The position numbers were made by a program, and so were the translations under genes. The notes under the pieces are model-generated. The model saw only the letters and a list, made by a program, of their open reading frames with translations. It was not told where the DNA came from and searched no databases. A stretch of DNA of 64,000 bases from Cristatella mucedo (Eukaryota; Bryozoa; Phylactolaemata; Cristatellidae). This document shows positions 46,921-58,759 of this stretch, piece by piece. The DNA lies in assembly GCA_009760855.2 (NCBI GenBank), contig WPIO01000077.1:1438501-1502500 (forward strand). The letters run 5' to 3'. Position 1 is the first letter of the stretch, and each line of letters opens with the position of its first letter.

Positions 46921-47129
46921 CTGAGTTGACAAAAGCATTTGAAAAAAAGCGCTGAAAATCTACACGTTGAATAAAATAAGGTCCGTGTGAAATTGTCCTA
47001 CGTGTGCTTTAAATTGCTAAATTGCGTGATTTATTACTAACCAATTAACACGATTCCTTGCCAAAATATTTAAAGTGCGTGGAAAGAAAGTTGGCTCTCT
47101 TCTAATAGTAGCAATGGTAATAATAATAG

Positions 47130-47200
47130 TACACTTGATAAAACGCCCTCAGAGAACCCAATCTCTTTCTAGGCTCTTTACAGTTGCTGCAAAGGATACT
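47130..47200 (-). mobile_element. LINE tail scrap
   Basis: CACTTGATAAAACGCCCTC ... TTTCTAGGCTCTTTACAGTT, minus-strand tail. Confidence 0.75.
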
Positions 47201-47249
47201 TTAATACGATTATTTCTAATATTCCAGAAATGCTAGTTAAGCGCTAAAG

Positions 47250-47378
47250 ATGTTCGACTGGGGTATAACTCTACAGCGTTTACATACGTCGTAATTAAAT
47301 ATTGCCTGGATCAAAAGCCCGCTCAGCATTATTTCCTGATTCATTACACAATTCAACGTTCCATTTCAACTATGGAAA
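47250..47378 (+). repeat. R3 dispersed repeat, 3' part
   Basis: GTAATTAAATATTGCCTGG and GATTCATTACACAATTCAAC match the 3' half of R3. Confidence 0.55.
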
Positions 47379-47507
47379 TGCACGTCGTAGCCACGAATTT
47401 AAAAAAGAACTAGCAAATAATCACCAGCAACATTTTTTACACGACACTCATACTGAACCGTCGTAGTGGTAGTAGAAACATAACAAAGGGCGCGCTTTCG
47501 GCTAGAC

Positions 47508-47694
47508 CAGCGGTTCTCAACCTTACTAATGCCGCGACCCTTTAATACAGTAGCTCGTGTCGTGGTGATCCGCAACCATGAAATTATTGCGTGCAAGTTG
47601 TGGAAATGCGTGTCTTCCGATGGTCTTAGGCGATCCCAGTGAAAGGGTCGTTCGACCTCGAAAGGGGTCGCGACCCACAGGTTGAGTACCGGTC
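47508..47694. mobile_element. SPIN-like non-autonomous hAT transposon (MITE)
   Basis: Begins CAGCGGTTCTCAACCTTAC and ends with the inverted counterpart AGGTTGAGTACCGGTCG, matching the terminal inverted repeat I recall for SPIN elements. Internal blocks AATGCCGCGACCCTTTAATA, TCCGATGGTCTTAGGCGA, AGGGTCGTTCGACC and AGGGGTCGCGACCCACAGG match the same consensus. Flanks GGCTAGAC and GGCTCGGA would be an eroded 8-bp target duplication with the TA centre typical of this hAT group. About 187 bp, no coding capacity, so it depended on an autonomous relative. Confidence 0.88.
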
Positions 47695-47699
47695 GGCTC

Positions 47700-50600
47700 G
47701 GACCGAGCTTTCCTCGCCAATGGTTTGCCCAGCGAGTAGGACAGTGCGGGCCGAGAGACGACGGCGGCGGCGGCGGTGGCGGCTCACGCTGCCGCCTCAC
47801 ACCTGCCGTCTACAGGCGCTGCGCGGCTCGGCGCGCCGGTGGGCGGGCGGGGTTTTCTCGCCTCCGCGAGGTCGCTCGCTGAGCGCCCGCCGGCGAGGCG
47901 GTATAGAGACCGCTCGTTTAATGCGTTCGGCCAATTGAGCGCGCATCGATTTCCGCCCGTCCGCGGTGCTCCGCGCTCGCTCGCGCCGCACGCGCTCGGA
48001 TTAAGCAAAAGTAAATAATACATTTCGTCGCGCCCCAGCGGGACCGTCGGCTGCGATGTAGAAGGGCTTGCCATTTATCTTGACCTCGACGTGCCGCCGC
48101 CGCGTCTTGTTTTCGCCGGTCAGTTCCTCGCGATCAGAGAGCCGACCGCTCTGCGTCGCGACGCACCGCAGGGCGGTCCACTCGCGGTCGCCCGGCAGTG
48201 CCGCCCGCCGTCCGGCGGGCGCACGTCTGTCGGACGGCGGGCGGGGCGACCGCAGACCGCGTGCCTGCGCCGCAGCAGAGCGGTCACCGCTTTTTCGGTC
48301 TCGTCCCATCTCGCGCGACCCGATTCCCTACGCCCCGCCGGGACGAGCGCGGCGCCGGCATTTGCCAGCCAATCGCTCGCTCGCCGCCGAGGTCACGTAC
48401 GGGGTCGCCGACGCACTGGCGCTGCTGGGCAAAGTGGCACCTCGCTGCCCGCGCGAATATACGGCAGCTATGGCGGTGCTGTCGTCCGACGTCCGTACGA
48501 CGCAGTCGCGCGGACGCTGGATGGTGAAGTCACGACGATGTGCGAGCGCCGGCCGACTGACCGGATGAAAATGGCACCGGAACTGGCAGACCGCATCATT
48601 CGGCGGCCGCGAAGCGCCAGCGGTCCAGGAAAAGCGACTTCCGTGCGAGTTCTCACGCGCACGAGCAAGTCCAGCAGCGTCCCGGGGCCGCGTGGCAGGG
48701 TCGAGCGCCCCCTGATGGTCTCCCGTTCGGGCGCCTCGCAGCAACTCAACTGAGCGCCTTGCCGCGGAGAAGCGATTTGGCGCGAGGACCTCGGAGAGAC
48801 GGGTCGCCCGCCCCAAAGCGCCTGTGGCCCTAATGCGCAGCTGACCCGCATGGGTCGGCGGTCGTTATGCCTCGGCGGCCATTTTGTGTCGGGACTTGAC
48901 GTGCTCCTCTCGTTGCGGAACGAAGTTCACTCTGGCTCAGTCCAGCCTCCTCCCCCTGACTGCACTTATTCGATACGAGCGACTGACCGGACTCAGCTAG
49001 GCTAGAGAAATCCCGCGCCAAGTCCAGAAATCCACGCTGCCGCTCGCGCTTGGGGCGGCCATAAACTGTAGCGAAAAGGCATGCTACGTACAAGACTGCC
49101 AGCCCGCTGCCGCCGCCGCCGCCGCCGCCTCGGAGCAAGCGGTTCGCTCTCTCCGCGAGCTCCCGCGCGACATCAGGCTGGCAGCCGTCGCTGATCCGCC
49201 GCTTCGAGGATTGCAATTCCAGTCGGAAATTGGGCGGCGGAAAGTGGGAAGCTAAAGTCGCTAAAGTTGCGAATGAGAAAAACAGCGCGATGCTTTCACG
49301 AGATATCAGCGGCATGCGATGGCTGACATTTCTTGCCTTCGTTCTGTTGCGCAGCGCTCGTTCGCTTCGAAGTCGACTCGCTCCGAACTCGCGGTCGCCG
49401 AGTCGCGTGCTATAGCTCGCCGATGCTCCGGCGCAGATGGCTGCTGCTCGATTTCGGCGATTTCCGACGATCGCGGCTCAGCAGACGGTACGCAAGTGCA
49501 AGAAAAGGCTTCTCGCTATCTGCAGGTGAATAGTCACTCGTTGCATTTGCTTCGTCCATGTCTATGCTACGTCTATGTCTATGTCTATGCTCACCCTGAC
49601 TTGGGACCGAGCGACGCGCGTCTGGCTTATGCCGTGGACTAAAACTGCGCACGCGCACTCGCACGGCCGCCTGTTACCACTAAACCGAGCGGCCGATCGG
49701 CCGTGGCGTACAGCGGCTCCCGCGCCTTCTAGCGCCTCGGCATCTTCCTGTGGTACACGGAGTCTGCCACACAGGGCTTTAGCATTTAAGTTTCTCCTAC
49801 TACTCTCGTAATACTCTCGTTTCGATGCTAACGTAGTCCGCTCTCTTTGCCCTCCTCCTCCTCCTCCGCCTGCTGCTGCTCTGCTCTGCTCCTCTGCTGC
49901 CTCTGCCCCTCCCTCTTTCTTTCTCTTCACTTATCACAGCTACAGTGCCTTCCTTCTCGGTGGGGAAAGTGCACAGTGTCCACCTTCGAGAAATTCATTT
50001 AGAAAGGTTCATCGATCAGTACCGCAGCCTTTCTCGAAACTGCTGAAACAGTCGGCGTCGATGGTAACCAGCTCGTTTGCACCGACCGGCTCACGGCGGT
50101 CGTACTCCGCCGCACCGCCGACCTACACCGTCACTATCCCGTCTCAGCCGGCGGTAGCTGGAAGCAGCGGTTCGCCGCCGCTCTCGCTCGCCGGCGGCAG
50201 CTTGCCAAGGAGCGACGAGACGTCGAGGGTCGAGGGAGCGGAAGAGTCGGAGCGGAAGAGTCGGAGCGAGACGCGCGGTACGACTAGCGGCAGCACGCTC
50301 GCTCCTGCACGGGGACGAGCGGTGCCGCTCTTCGTGCGTTCGTCGGCGGCGCCGCGCTGGCCGTCGGACTTCGCGGCACTTTCTCGAGACGGCAATGGTG
50401 GTAGCGGCGGCGGCGGCGGTGGGATGGACGAGGTTCGGTGTGACCGGCCGCCATTTTCAGGTGTGGCCGCCCGGACACGATCCAAACTCAAATATATCGC
50501 TCCGTTGGCGCGAGCCCACGTCCGGAGAATGCTCGATGGCGAAGCGAATGCGAGATCGTCGCCGACGTGAACTCGGCCGAGCCCGGAAAAGCTTCTTCTT

Positions 50601-51315
50601 TGCGATGGCTCTCGCGAGATGCCGTCCAGAGAGAGTCGGCGGCTGCGGAGGTGTCAATTGACGTTGCCATGCCCTCAGAGCCCGCCGCTGTCTCCGCCGC
50701 TGTCAGGGCCGACGGCACTTACCGGGGCGACCGGTGCAAAATGCTAAGATACGACGAACAGTGACGCAGCTCTCGCCCGTCCAATTGGCCTCTTCTGCAG
50801 GCAAGCGAGAGCGAGAGACGCTAGCAAAATTGGCTGTTGCCTCTGTGTGAGTCACGGACGTCTCTTGCCGGCGTGCCTCCTGAGGCGGTGCACGGACCCA
50901 CTCCGTTGCTGCTGGCGGCCGCTAGGGCCTCCGTAGCGGCATTTGCTCGCTGGGTTGCCCGCTCCGCGGTCGTCTAGTACACCTGATTGGGCGCGGCGGC
51001 GGCGGCGACGGCGGCGACGGGTCGAGCGTAGGGGCTCATATCTTATTTAACCAGCGCCACTCTTAGGTGAACGCCTTCGCACCAGCAAGCGCCCGTCTCC
51101 GCCTCTTCTTGCTTGACACCTTTCGGTGCGTTTACGGGTCGCGAGCGATGCCGGCCGCCGCCGGCGGTACAGCCGAGAGCTTCGGTGACGCTCGCCAGCG
51201 CTAGGCTCTGCCGCGCTGCCACCGCACCTGTCGAGGCGGAAGCGATGACTGAGTGACTGCGACAGGGAGCCCTGGGAGCCGGTCTGCAAATTCTGCCCAT
51301 TGAGCCGCTTCGCAC
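47700..51315. other. long GC-rich block, no recognised gene
   Basis: CpG-dense. GGCGGCCATTTTG at about 48875 and GGCCGCCATTTTC at about 50444 match the CCGCCATnTT promoter motif. Hairpin at 48201-48244 (14-bp perfect arms), CCG repeat at 49103-49130, TCC repeats at 49851-49900. Open frames on both strands lack domains. Probably promoters or 5' leaders of unidentified transcripts. Confidence 0.4.
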
Positions 51316-51317
51316 GC

Positions 51318-51540
51318 TTCTCGCAATGCACGATGCATGCATGCTGCCACTAACCATATTTGCATGTTGACCTTGTGCATGTCCCCTCTAACCATTCTCT
51401 GCTTGTTGACATTGTGTGCATGCTACTACTAGCCATACGATCACGGTTCCCTTACAGCATATGTAAAGTGCTTAGAAAAAGATTATATCATCTGATGGCG
51501 CTACACAAATATATTATTATTATTGTGTTTATTATTATGA
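51318..51540 (+). mobile_element. LINE 3' end fragment
   Basis: Plus strand, with GCATGCTGCCACTAACCATA, TTGACCTTGTGCATGTC, ATGTAAAGTGCTTAGAAAAAG, a decayed stem-loop and an ATT tail. Confidence 0.85.
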
Positions 51541-51544
51541 GGAA

Positions 51545-52650
51545 ATAGCAGTGGGTCAACGACCACGAGCACTAGAGAAGGCGGAAAAAAGCGGCCTCGC
51601 CCCTTTTGCCGGCCACTTTTTCAAGGGAGCGCGCCATCTTAAAAAACTGTTCGCTAGCGACGTACTAACTCCCGTTGCTAGTTGAGTCGCCTAATCACGC
51701 CAGCCATCAAAGCGATGAGAGCGGGAGCGAAGACCAATTGGGTGCAGACGGGAGGACAGAAATTAAGGCAGCTCGCAAAATCCCTTAAAACTCCGAACAC
51801 ATCGGGGGGGGGGTAACCAACGATGGCGCTCCGAGGGCGTGGCCTGTGCAACTTTTTTCCTGTTTGAGGAGCAAGGGTGAAGCCAGGATTCTCACGCAAG
51901 GGCGCTAGACCAGCGAGAAACGGAGGATTATGGCGCACAGTCGTTGCATTCCTTTGACTCGCACTCGGCGGCCGCCGACTGGGAGTAGTCTGTCCCTACC
52001 ACCAGACTGTATCGGCCCCGGCCAGCTAAAGGGGGTGGCCCAGGTCGCAAAGCCTCACAGCTCAAGAGGTCGAATGTCTCCCCTCGCTCACTCCCTGGCT
52101 CCGCAAATGGCTCGGGAAGCGGAAAAAAGCGCGACTTCTCGACGTAGGCACTCGATGCGACGTCGGCGCGACGTCGTCCCGTCGGGCTGCCTCCGGCTGC
52201 TTTTCGAGGCGGCCCTCGAAAAGCGGTGCGTGCGCGCAGGCTCGCGCCATCATCGCTCTCAGGCCGCTCCTTTGGCACTCCGCGAGCACACGGCGTCTTA
52301 GAGGCTTAGAGGGCGAGCGCTGCATCCGCTAGGGGCGCGGTTGTCGAGACCGGCTTCCGGGAAGTGCACGAGCTCCCGGTTTCCGCTTGCCGTAGCCGTC
52401 AGAGCGCAGGCTAATTGTTCAAAGCACCTATACAGCACCAGAGGCGCACGCAAAGCGTATCAACCTGCGTAACTTTAAACGCGAGCGAGTGTGTGAGTGA
52501 TTGCGCGGGTCCCGTGAATACAATTCGAGGCCTTAGCTCGAGCTTACAGTCTGCCTCTTGCGGATATTGACGGCTCTACTGCGACGGTGCAGGTACGAAC
52601 GTCTTGCCATTAAAATCAGGGGATATGATTTACTAATCGGCTACGTATCT
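51545..52650. other. intergenic; no gene seen
   Basis: A G run at 51804-51812 and a hairpin at 52199-52224 (10-bp arms). No gene was recognised. Confidence 0.4.
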
Positions 52651-52654
52651 ACAG

Positions 52655-52965
52655 CATGCGGTCTCTTAGTTGAAAATTGAATTGTGCACTGAATCATAAA
52701 ATAGCGACCAACCGGCTTTGTACCGCCGGTATTCAATTACGTACGTAAATTATACGGACATTACGTAAGTAAGTGCTACGGACATCCTCTCTCAGTGGGT
52801 AGGATACAAATTAAGAGCCCGGCCGGTTCGGTCAGTCTTTAAACGTCAGTTTGCAGTCGTTGCGGTCGCGACCGAGTCAATGCGGCTGAGCCTTCCACGG
52901 CTATAGGCTTACATACGCACGGTCTTTTATTTTCAAACTTAATATCACGTGCCCGGCAATTTTTC
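52655..52965 (-). repeat. R3 dispersed repeat copy
   Basis: Reverse orientation. The complement reads GTGATATTAAGTTTGAAAAT, AAAGACCGTGCG and GTGCACAATTCAATTTTCAA, matching both ends of 19990-20275. Sequence to about 53160 may extend it, since AATCTATCCCGCAAACGGA recurs near 59040. Confidence 0.65.
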
Positions 52966-53176
52966 GTAGGTATAAAACTAATCCCTCATTACTGCATCAC
53001 GTCAGCCTCAGAAATTTTGTAAGCCCGAGAGCACAACAATCTATCCCGCAAACGGATGTTAAGCAAACGTAATTCCTCAAGGAATTAAAACGGAAAATCT
53101 ATTTACATCTAGCTACGAGAAGCTCACTTCCCGTGGACTTGCCCGATCGTAGTAATTCCGTCGCGGAAGACACCGC

Positions 53177-53246
53177 TGCGCCATCTTGCCACTTGACGGG
53201 TGTGCGCCATCTTGCGACGTGACGCAAGTGCGCCATCTAGCGGCGC
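53177..53246. repeat. three-unit GCGCCATCT tandem repeat
   Basis: TGCGCCATCTTG... repeats at about 26-bp intervals (starting about 53178, 53201 and 53229), each followed by a GACG-type spacer. Confidence 0.75.
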
Positions 53247-53249
53247 AAC

Positions 53250-53805
53250 AAATTTTCTCGCCTTAATTAGTAGGGATATATTCCTACCATAATCCCGGAG
53301 CTAAAGGCAATCATAATTCCGGCGGCGAGCTTTAAAGGACGGCCAATTACCGCACGAAACCTGAGGTTCCCCCCTCCCCGCAATTGAGGACGGCGAGTCT
53401 TCGATAGCAATGTATCCGGAGCGCGCGAGAGCGTAGCGAGCAGAATACGTGCGTAGGTGCACTGCAGACAACAATGAGAGCATCTTACAGCGGTCGAAGT
53501 CCCTCTGCATTGCACCGCCAAAAGTTTTCGGGAGTTTCGCAAGCAAAGAACTATGTAGCAGAAAAAGACGGAGGAAGGAGTGCAGAAGTCGTGCCGTCAA
53601 AGCTCAGCGAGTGCCATTCTTTTGACGTAGTCAACGGTGCGGCAGGAGATTGTGGAGGTAAGGCGTGAGCACTGCTGCGAGACCCAGGCCGCCCGGTTCG
53701 AGTCATCGCCCGACTGCAGGATGGGCTCGCCAGCTAGGCCTGCGCACAGTCAGGTCTGGATTGCAATGCACCGCTGGAAATACCTGCGATTTCCTTTCAC
53801 CGCTA
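53250..53805. other. intergenic; possible tRNA-like scrap
   Basis: CCCGGTTCGAGTCATCG at about 53693 resembles a B box, but no complete tRNA fold was worked out. No protein gene. Confidence 0.35.
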
Positions 53806-53807
53806 TA

Positions 53808-53962
53808 AGCCGGTGCTTGCTGCTAGTTGAGGTGCTCGAGCCGCAGACCAAGGTCGAGGCGAATGCATTTGATGAACGAGGTCGTGGGAGTGGCAAATGC
53901 CATGCGCCTTAATAGAAATTGGGTCTTCTTGGGTCGCTACATGAATGAATTACATTATATAA
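53808..53962 (+). mobile_element. SINE-1 copy
   Basis: Plus strand, with AGTTGAGGTGCTCG, GCAGACCAAGGTCG, GAACGAGGTCGTGGG, CATGCGCCTTAATAGAAATT and TTGGGTCGCTACATGAATG followed by AATTACATTAT. Confidence 0.78.
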
Positions 53963-53964
53963 CT

Positions 53965-54970
53965 TTTATAAAGAGTAAGAGTCTTGCAGCGCGCCACGGC
54001 GGCAGTCAGAACCCGCCGATGCACCCAAGGCGCGCTAAAATGAAAAAGGCTTAGACTGGCACGTGGTGATTAGTGAGCAACTCGTTTCCCGCCTGTGTTT
54101 ATATAGCTTATATATGCTCTGTATAGGTTGCCAAATTTTGTATCTGGTTATATATCTATCTATGCTTTGATTTTGAATGTTTAGGATGTTTGTTTGGTTT
54201 GATTTTTTTTTAATCTTCGCGACGCAGCCGGATTGCAGCTCTGAACCAGACTTGCAGGAGGCAGGAGGAAGCCTGCTCCTCGAGACATTTAATTTGTTGA
54301 CCTAAAGAAGTGTTTGAAACCAAGGCACAACAAGTGCCAGAAATCGAATTCGCTGCTCAACTAGAAGCCCTTGGTGAAAATTCTTAACAGCGACTCAAAA
54401 TCGCTGCGCTTGTCAACACATCGGCAGGCCCAGCAGTTCGAGTGGGTCTGCCCGGGCCGATTTAACGATTTCTCGGAGAGGGAGTTTCGCAGGAGTGACT
54501 CGCTGGAATCCGATTTCAATGTACCGAGTGTGCGGCGAACTATTTGCGCCGTCGGGTTTGCGCTTCGGAGACTATCCGACTATAGCGGCTCAACGATGTG
54601 ACTTGAGGGCAACGGGGCTAAGTCATGTTTTGAAATAAAGGGTTCAGGACTCGGGTTAAAGTACACAAATTTCGTCTGATTTCAGATGAAGCTTAAAGAC
54701 GAATGTAAAATCCATTTAGATTTTTAATTAATTTGTCGCATGGAGTCACAAGTGGTAGACAAATAAGCATACCATATGTATATTCGCATTCTTTGTCAAA
54801 ATACCTTCACACTATGGCTGCTGTGACTGTAAATTCACTCGGGAAATGAACGGTTTTTTACGATAGCTTTGTTTTTACAGGCTTGCTAAGGTCTATGCGT
54901 AGCATTCATGTTAAACATTTATTGACTGCCCAAAAAACCCGCATACTGTTAGTATGTATGCGCTTAAAAA
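53965..54970. other. intergenic; no gene seen
   Basis: AT-rich. Nothing recognised. Confidence 0.4.
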
Positions 54971-54971
54971 A

Positions 54972-55143
54972 TTAAATCTGATTTAACAGCCTTTTTTATA
55001 AGCTACGGAAGAGCCTTTACGTACGGCTATGGACACCACTTGCAGCGGTAATAAAGGATCGTACATTTCATGATTTGAACCCACGACTTGGGGATCGAGA
55101 TTGTGAAAAGTAACCGCCTTACCTAGTGTGCCATCACGGCTCA
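54972..55143 (-). mobile_element. SINE-2 copy
   Basis: Minus strand reads GAGCCGTGATGGCACACTAG, GTAAGGCGGTTACTTTTCAC, a B-box-like GTGGGTTCAAATC, then ACCGCTGCAAGTGGTG, GTAAAGGCTCTTCCG and GGCTGTTAAATCAG, colinear with 58480-58645. Confidence 0.85.
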
Positions 55144-55164
55144 CCAGTTCGCTTAGTGCGGCGT

Positions 55165-58100
55165 CGTCCTATCGGTAGTGATTGGCTGGCCCGTGTAAGG
55201 CAATCGTAGCTACGAGCCTCAAAGCGAAGCAATACGTACGTAAACGAAAAAAAAAATGGTTGTAATCAATCTTACAAAAATTGTATACGTAAGCTAAAGA
55301 AAAAATCTATGATGACCATCCACTCATTGTAACATTAAGCCCTCTAATTCTCACTACATCAACCAACACTTTAACGATCTCAGCCACAAGGGCGAGCTAT
55401 ACGAACGCTCTTTCTCGCTCTCTGCCTGCACGCACAAACCCACATACAGATGCACATTACATGCATAGCGATTCTAGGACCAATGATTTCGTCAGGAGTA
55501 AAATACGGGAAGTTGACTATTTTTGTTAGCTTAAGCAATATCATCCGTTCTAACCAAATCCCCTCCGATTCTGCACTTGAACCGAGAAAGCGGTTACTGT
55601 AAGTCTGCAAACATTCGCTGTTCAAATCAACTCGCTCGCCGCAAGCTCCTGTGGCCTCTCCTTCGGCGAAGAGATGTCATTGTGACGACGGCCGTGCAGC
55701 GGTGTGCAAAGTCGGAGGGCGGTAGGCCATCGCAGCATGGCGCCGACACAGCGGTTCAAGGCTCGGATGTAGACTGCTGAATCCCGCTTTGAAACCGCCC
55801 CAGTTGCCACTGAGCTGATGCCCATTACGACGCCGGGAGATTAAAAACCCTCTCGCGACACGGGACCGGCTGTAGAAACCCGGCTCCCACTAATAGGACT
55901 GATTTATCCCCGGAGACAGCTCCTTGCGGTCAGGTCATCGGCGGCGGCGATAAGACAGCGGCGGCCTTGGTTCCTCGCTCGGCCGAAGCTGAATCAGTAA
56001 GGCAGCCTTGCAGGCGGCGATCCGTCTAACGGAGATAAAGCTTGGGCACAAATCACGGACGACGCGTCAGCCGTCGGGCATCGATCGCTGCTTTCGCTCG
56101 CTGCATTCGCTGCCGCCGCCACCTCTGCAGCCGGCGGCGGCGGCAGCGAATGCGGCGAATAATAAATAAAGCTGCATCTCGAGAGCGTGCAGACGGCCCG
56201 CTACGCTCTTTGAAGCTCTGATGGCGATCGCGGGGAGGGGCGAGCGAGAACCTCTTTGAAAGGCGAGGGGGCACAGGTGCTGCAGCGGCAGAGCGCAGCG
56301 CACCAGGAGCTTCGTCAGCAGCGTGCACTGAGGCGCGGCGTTTCGGGTTGCAGCCGCCGGGTGCGACGACGTCTTGAGAGGTCGCCGGTTTGTAATTACA
56401 AGCCGCCGCCGCTGAGGACCGAGCGGCGACGGCGGCGGCGCCGTTTAAACAAACGCGAGGCGCTCGTGAATCGGCGCGAGCTCGACCGAGCCGACCGTCG
56501 GCGTAGCGAACGCACTGGCTGGAGAGAGACGCCGCCGAGTCGAGCAGGCGCGTTCGCGTGCATCGCGCCTCCGTGGAGCCCGACGGACGAGCAGTCCGGC
56601 TCGCCGCGGCCGCCGGCCTCGCGAAGGTGCACGGCTCGTATCTCCTTCGGTCGTCGGCTCCGTCTCTGTCAGACGAGCTGCTTCTGGCTCGCTGGAACGC
56701 AAAGGCGCACACCTCGTCGTCGCTACGAAGTGCGAGGCGACGCTCGCCAGGGGATCGGGCCGGCCTCCGCCAGCGAGCTCGAGTGGCGGCGGGCTCGAAG
56801 GCTCGCAACGGCGGCTCGCGCAGGCGACTTGAGGCGGCAGCTCAGAGCGGAGGCCGCGCTGTCGGAGGTCCCGGTGTCGACGAGCCACATAGGTGGCAGT
56901 TTCGTCCTCACCGCTCGGACCAACGCGAATCGCGAAGGCGAGTGTGGCGACAAGAACTGGGCCGGAAGCACTACCGTGCAGATGTTCGGCGAATGGCACC
57001 TGCTTCGCTGCGACGTGACTTCGCGCTATCAGCTGATCGAGAAGCAGACTCCACCCTGGCGCACACCCCAGCCAGAACAACGCTAGGGCTGCGAATTTCG
57101 AGCTAGCGCCCCTTTAGTCGGGTGGCTGCTGCAACGCTTCGCGCCGGCGCCGAGACGAAAGAAGAAGCAGGGGGCAGTATCTCAGCAGAGCGATAGTCGC
57201 GAGGGGCGGCAGTCTGAACCTTTCTGCAGGACGTTCTGACGAGCTCTGAGGAAAGCCATGATGTCGGCATCAGCTTGCGCGTCTCCCGTCAAAGAGAGCG
57301 TCTCGGAAGCTGTGGACGACCTCGACGAAGGCCGAAGCGTCGGCTGCTGGACCATCCTGCGGCACAAGGGCGGACAGACTGTCAGCGTCCCGGATAGCTA
57401 TCGCTCAGAGCGAAGCAGTGAGCGTCGAAAAAAGAGAGTCCGAGTCTGCAGGGAGTTGCGTGCAGCCGAATTCGCTAGCGCCAGATAATGGCGCCCGGCA
57501 AGGACACGACTAGCATTCGACGGCGCGACTGGCTCGACTGTGCTGCTCGAGACGACACTAAGAGGCAACACATAAGGGCATAACGCGTTCCACCTTCGGA
57601 CGGAAAGCTCTGCGGTTGTCGCGCCAAGCATCGGCTGCGACCGTCTCCGGGTCAAGCGCTCGGGAGGAGCCAATCATCGCTCGCTAACCGTCCGAAGGAG
57701 AGCGAGAGAGACCCTGGAGGTGCACTCTCTATCCGACCGTTCATGTAACCGTCGCAGTGTGCTGGCTGGCTAACCTTGCACGGCTCGAAATGGACGCTGT
57801 GTCGACGTCCGGAGTTTTGATGAAAGTCTCGCCGCCGCCGCCGCCGGCTCCACTGTAAAGTCTATCAGTCGCGCCGGCCATGCTGGTTCCGGCGGCCATT
57901 TTCTGGCGGCTCGCCGAAGCGTCGCTCGCTTGAGACGTGCCAGGCGGGGTGCTCCATGCGCTCCTATCGCGGGAGAAGCTTCATTCGAACTCAATGCTCT
58001 AGCTCCCGGGTCTCGAGAAATCTCGTCCTTGCTCAAACACTCGCAGAGAATGGTCAACTGGACAGCGGGCGGCGAAGTGCTCTACCTTCGGCGAGAGCAG

Positions 58101-58360
58101 CGGACCCTGAGATCGTGAGTGAATGTGAGCTCGAGGTTCACTGAATCGCTACAGCGGTTCGCCATAGCTCGCTCTTCCGGACATGGAAAGCAACGGCGAG
58201 CGATGAAGGCGGCCGAGGGAGCATGTCAGCACGGCCGAGCGCCGCCGAATAGCGCAACATGCTACCCGCTTTTTTTTTAATTTATTTAAAATTCCGCAGT
58301 AATTGCAGCCAACCGTAGGTGTAGCGGATGCTGGATGCTATCGGGCCGCACGTGTCGGTA
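55165..58360. other. intergenic then GC-rich block (55.9-58.2 kb)
   Basis: CpG-dense. GGCGGCCATTTTC lies at about 57891. The plus-strand frame at 56256-57086 ends in a less repetitive stretch (GGSFVLTARTNANREGECGD). A frame at 57258-57488 starts MMSASACASPVKESVSEAVD. Neither matches a family I know. Confidence 0.35.
56103..56153. repeat. perfect 18-bp inverted repeat, 15-nt loop
   Basis: Arms 56103-56120 (GCATTCGCTGCCGCCGCC) and 56136-56153. Confidence 0.95.
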
Positions 58361-58362
58361 AA

Positions 58363-58755
58363 GCCGTGATGGCACACTAGGTAAGGCGGTTGGTTTTTAA
58401 GGCCTCGGTCCCTAGGTCGCAGGTTCGAGTCCTGTAGGGAGCGATTCTTCATAGCCACTGCTGCAAGCGGTGGTGATACGCCGTGATGGCACAATAGGTA
58501 AGGCGGTTGCTTTCACGACCTCGGTCCCGAGGTCGTGGGTTCGATTCCTGTGGTAGACGATTCTTTATCGCCACTGCAGGCGGTGGTGATAGCCGTAAAG
58601 GCTCTTCTGTCGCTATACAAAAAGAGGCTGTTTAATCAGCTAGGATAGGCGTAAAGGCTCTTTTGTTGCTATACAAAAAGAGGCTGTTTAATCAGCTAGG
58701 ATAAGCGTAAAGGCTCTTTTGTTGCTATATAAATGAGGCTTTTAAATCAGCTAAA
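58363..58755 (+). mobile_element. SINE-2 tandem dimer with triplicated tail
   Basis: Two tRNA-like heads in direct repeat, 58363-58479 and 58480-58593. Each has GCCGTGATGGCACA(C/A)TAG (A-box side), AGGTAAGGCGGTTG, and GGTTCGA(G/T)TCCTGT (B box), resembling a Leu- or Ser-type tRNA by eye, then GCCACTGC...GCGGTGGTGATA. Three 56-bp tail units follow (58591, 58647 and 58703), each reading GTAAAGGCTCTT...GCTATA...GAGGCT...AATCAGCTA. Confidence 0.85.
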
Positions 58756-58759
58756 GACG

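Noticed and set aside
58363-58562. Two functional tRNA genes
   Set aside because: A-box- and B-box-like parts are present, but the units continue into a common tail, recur elsewhere in diverged form, and the cloverleaf is not clean by eye. They are tRNA-derived SINEs.
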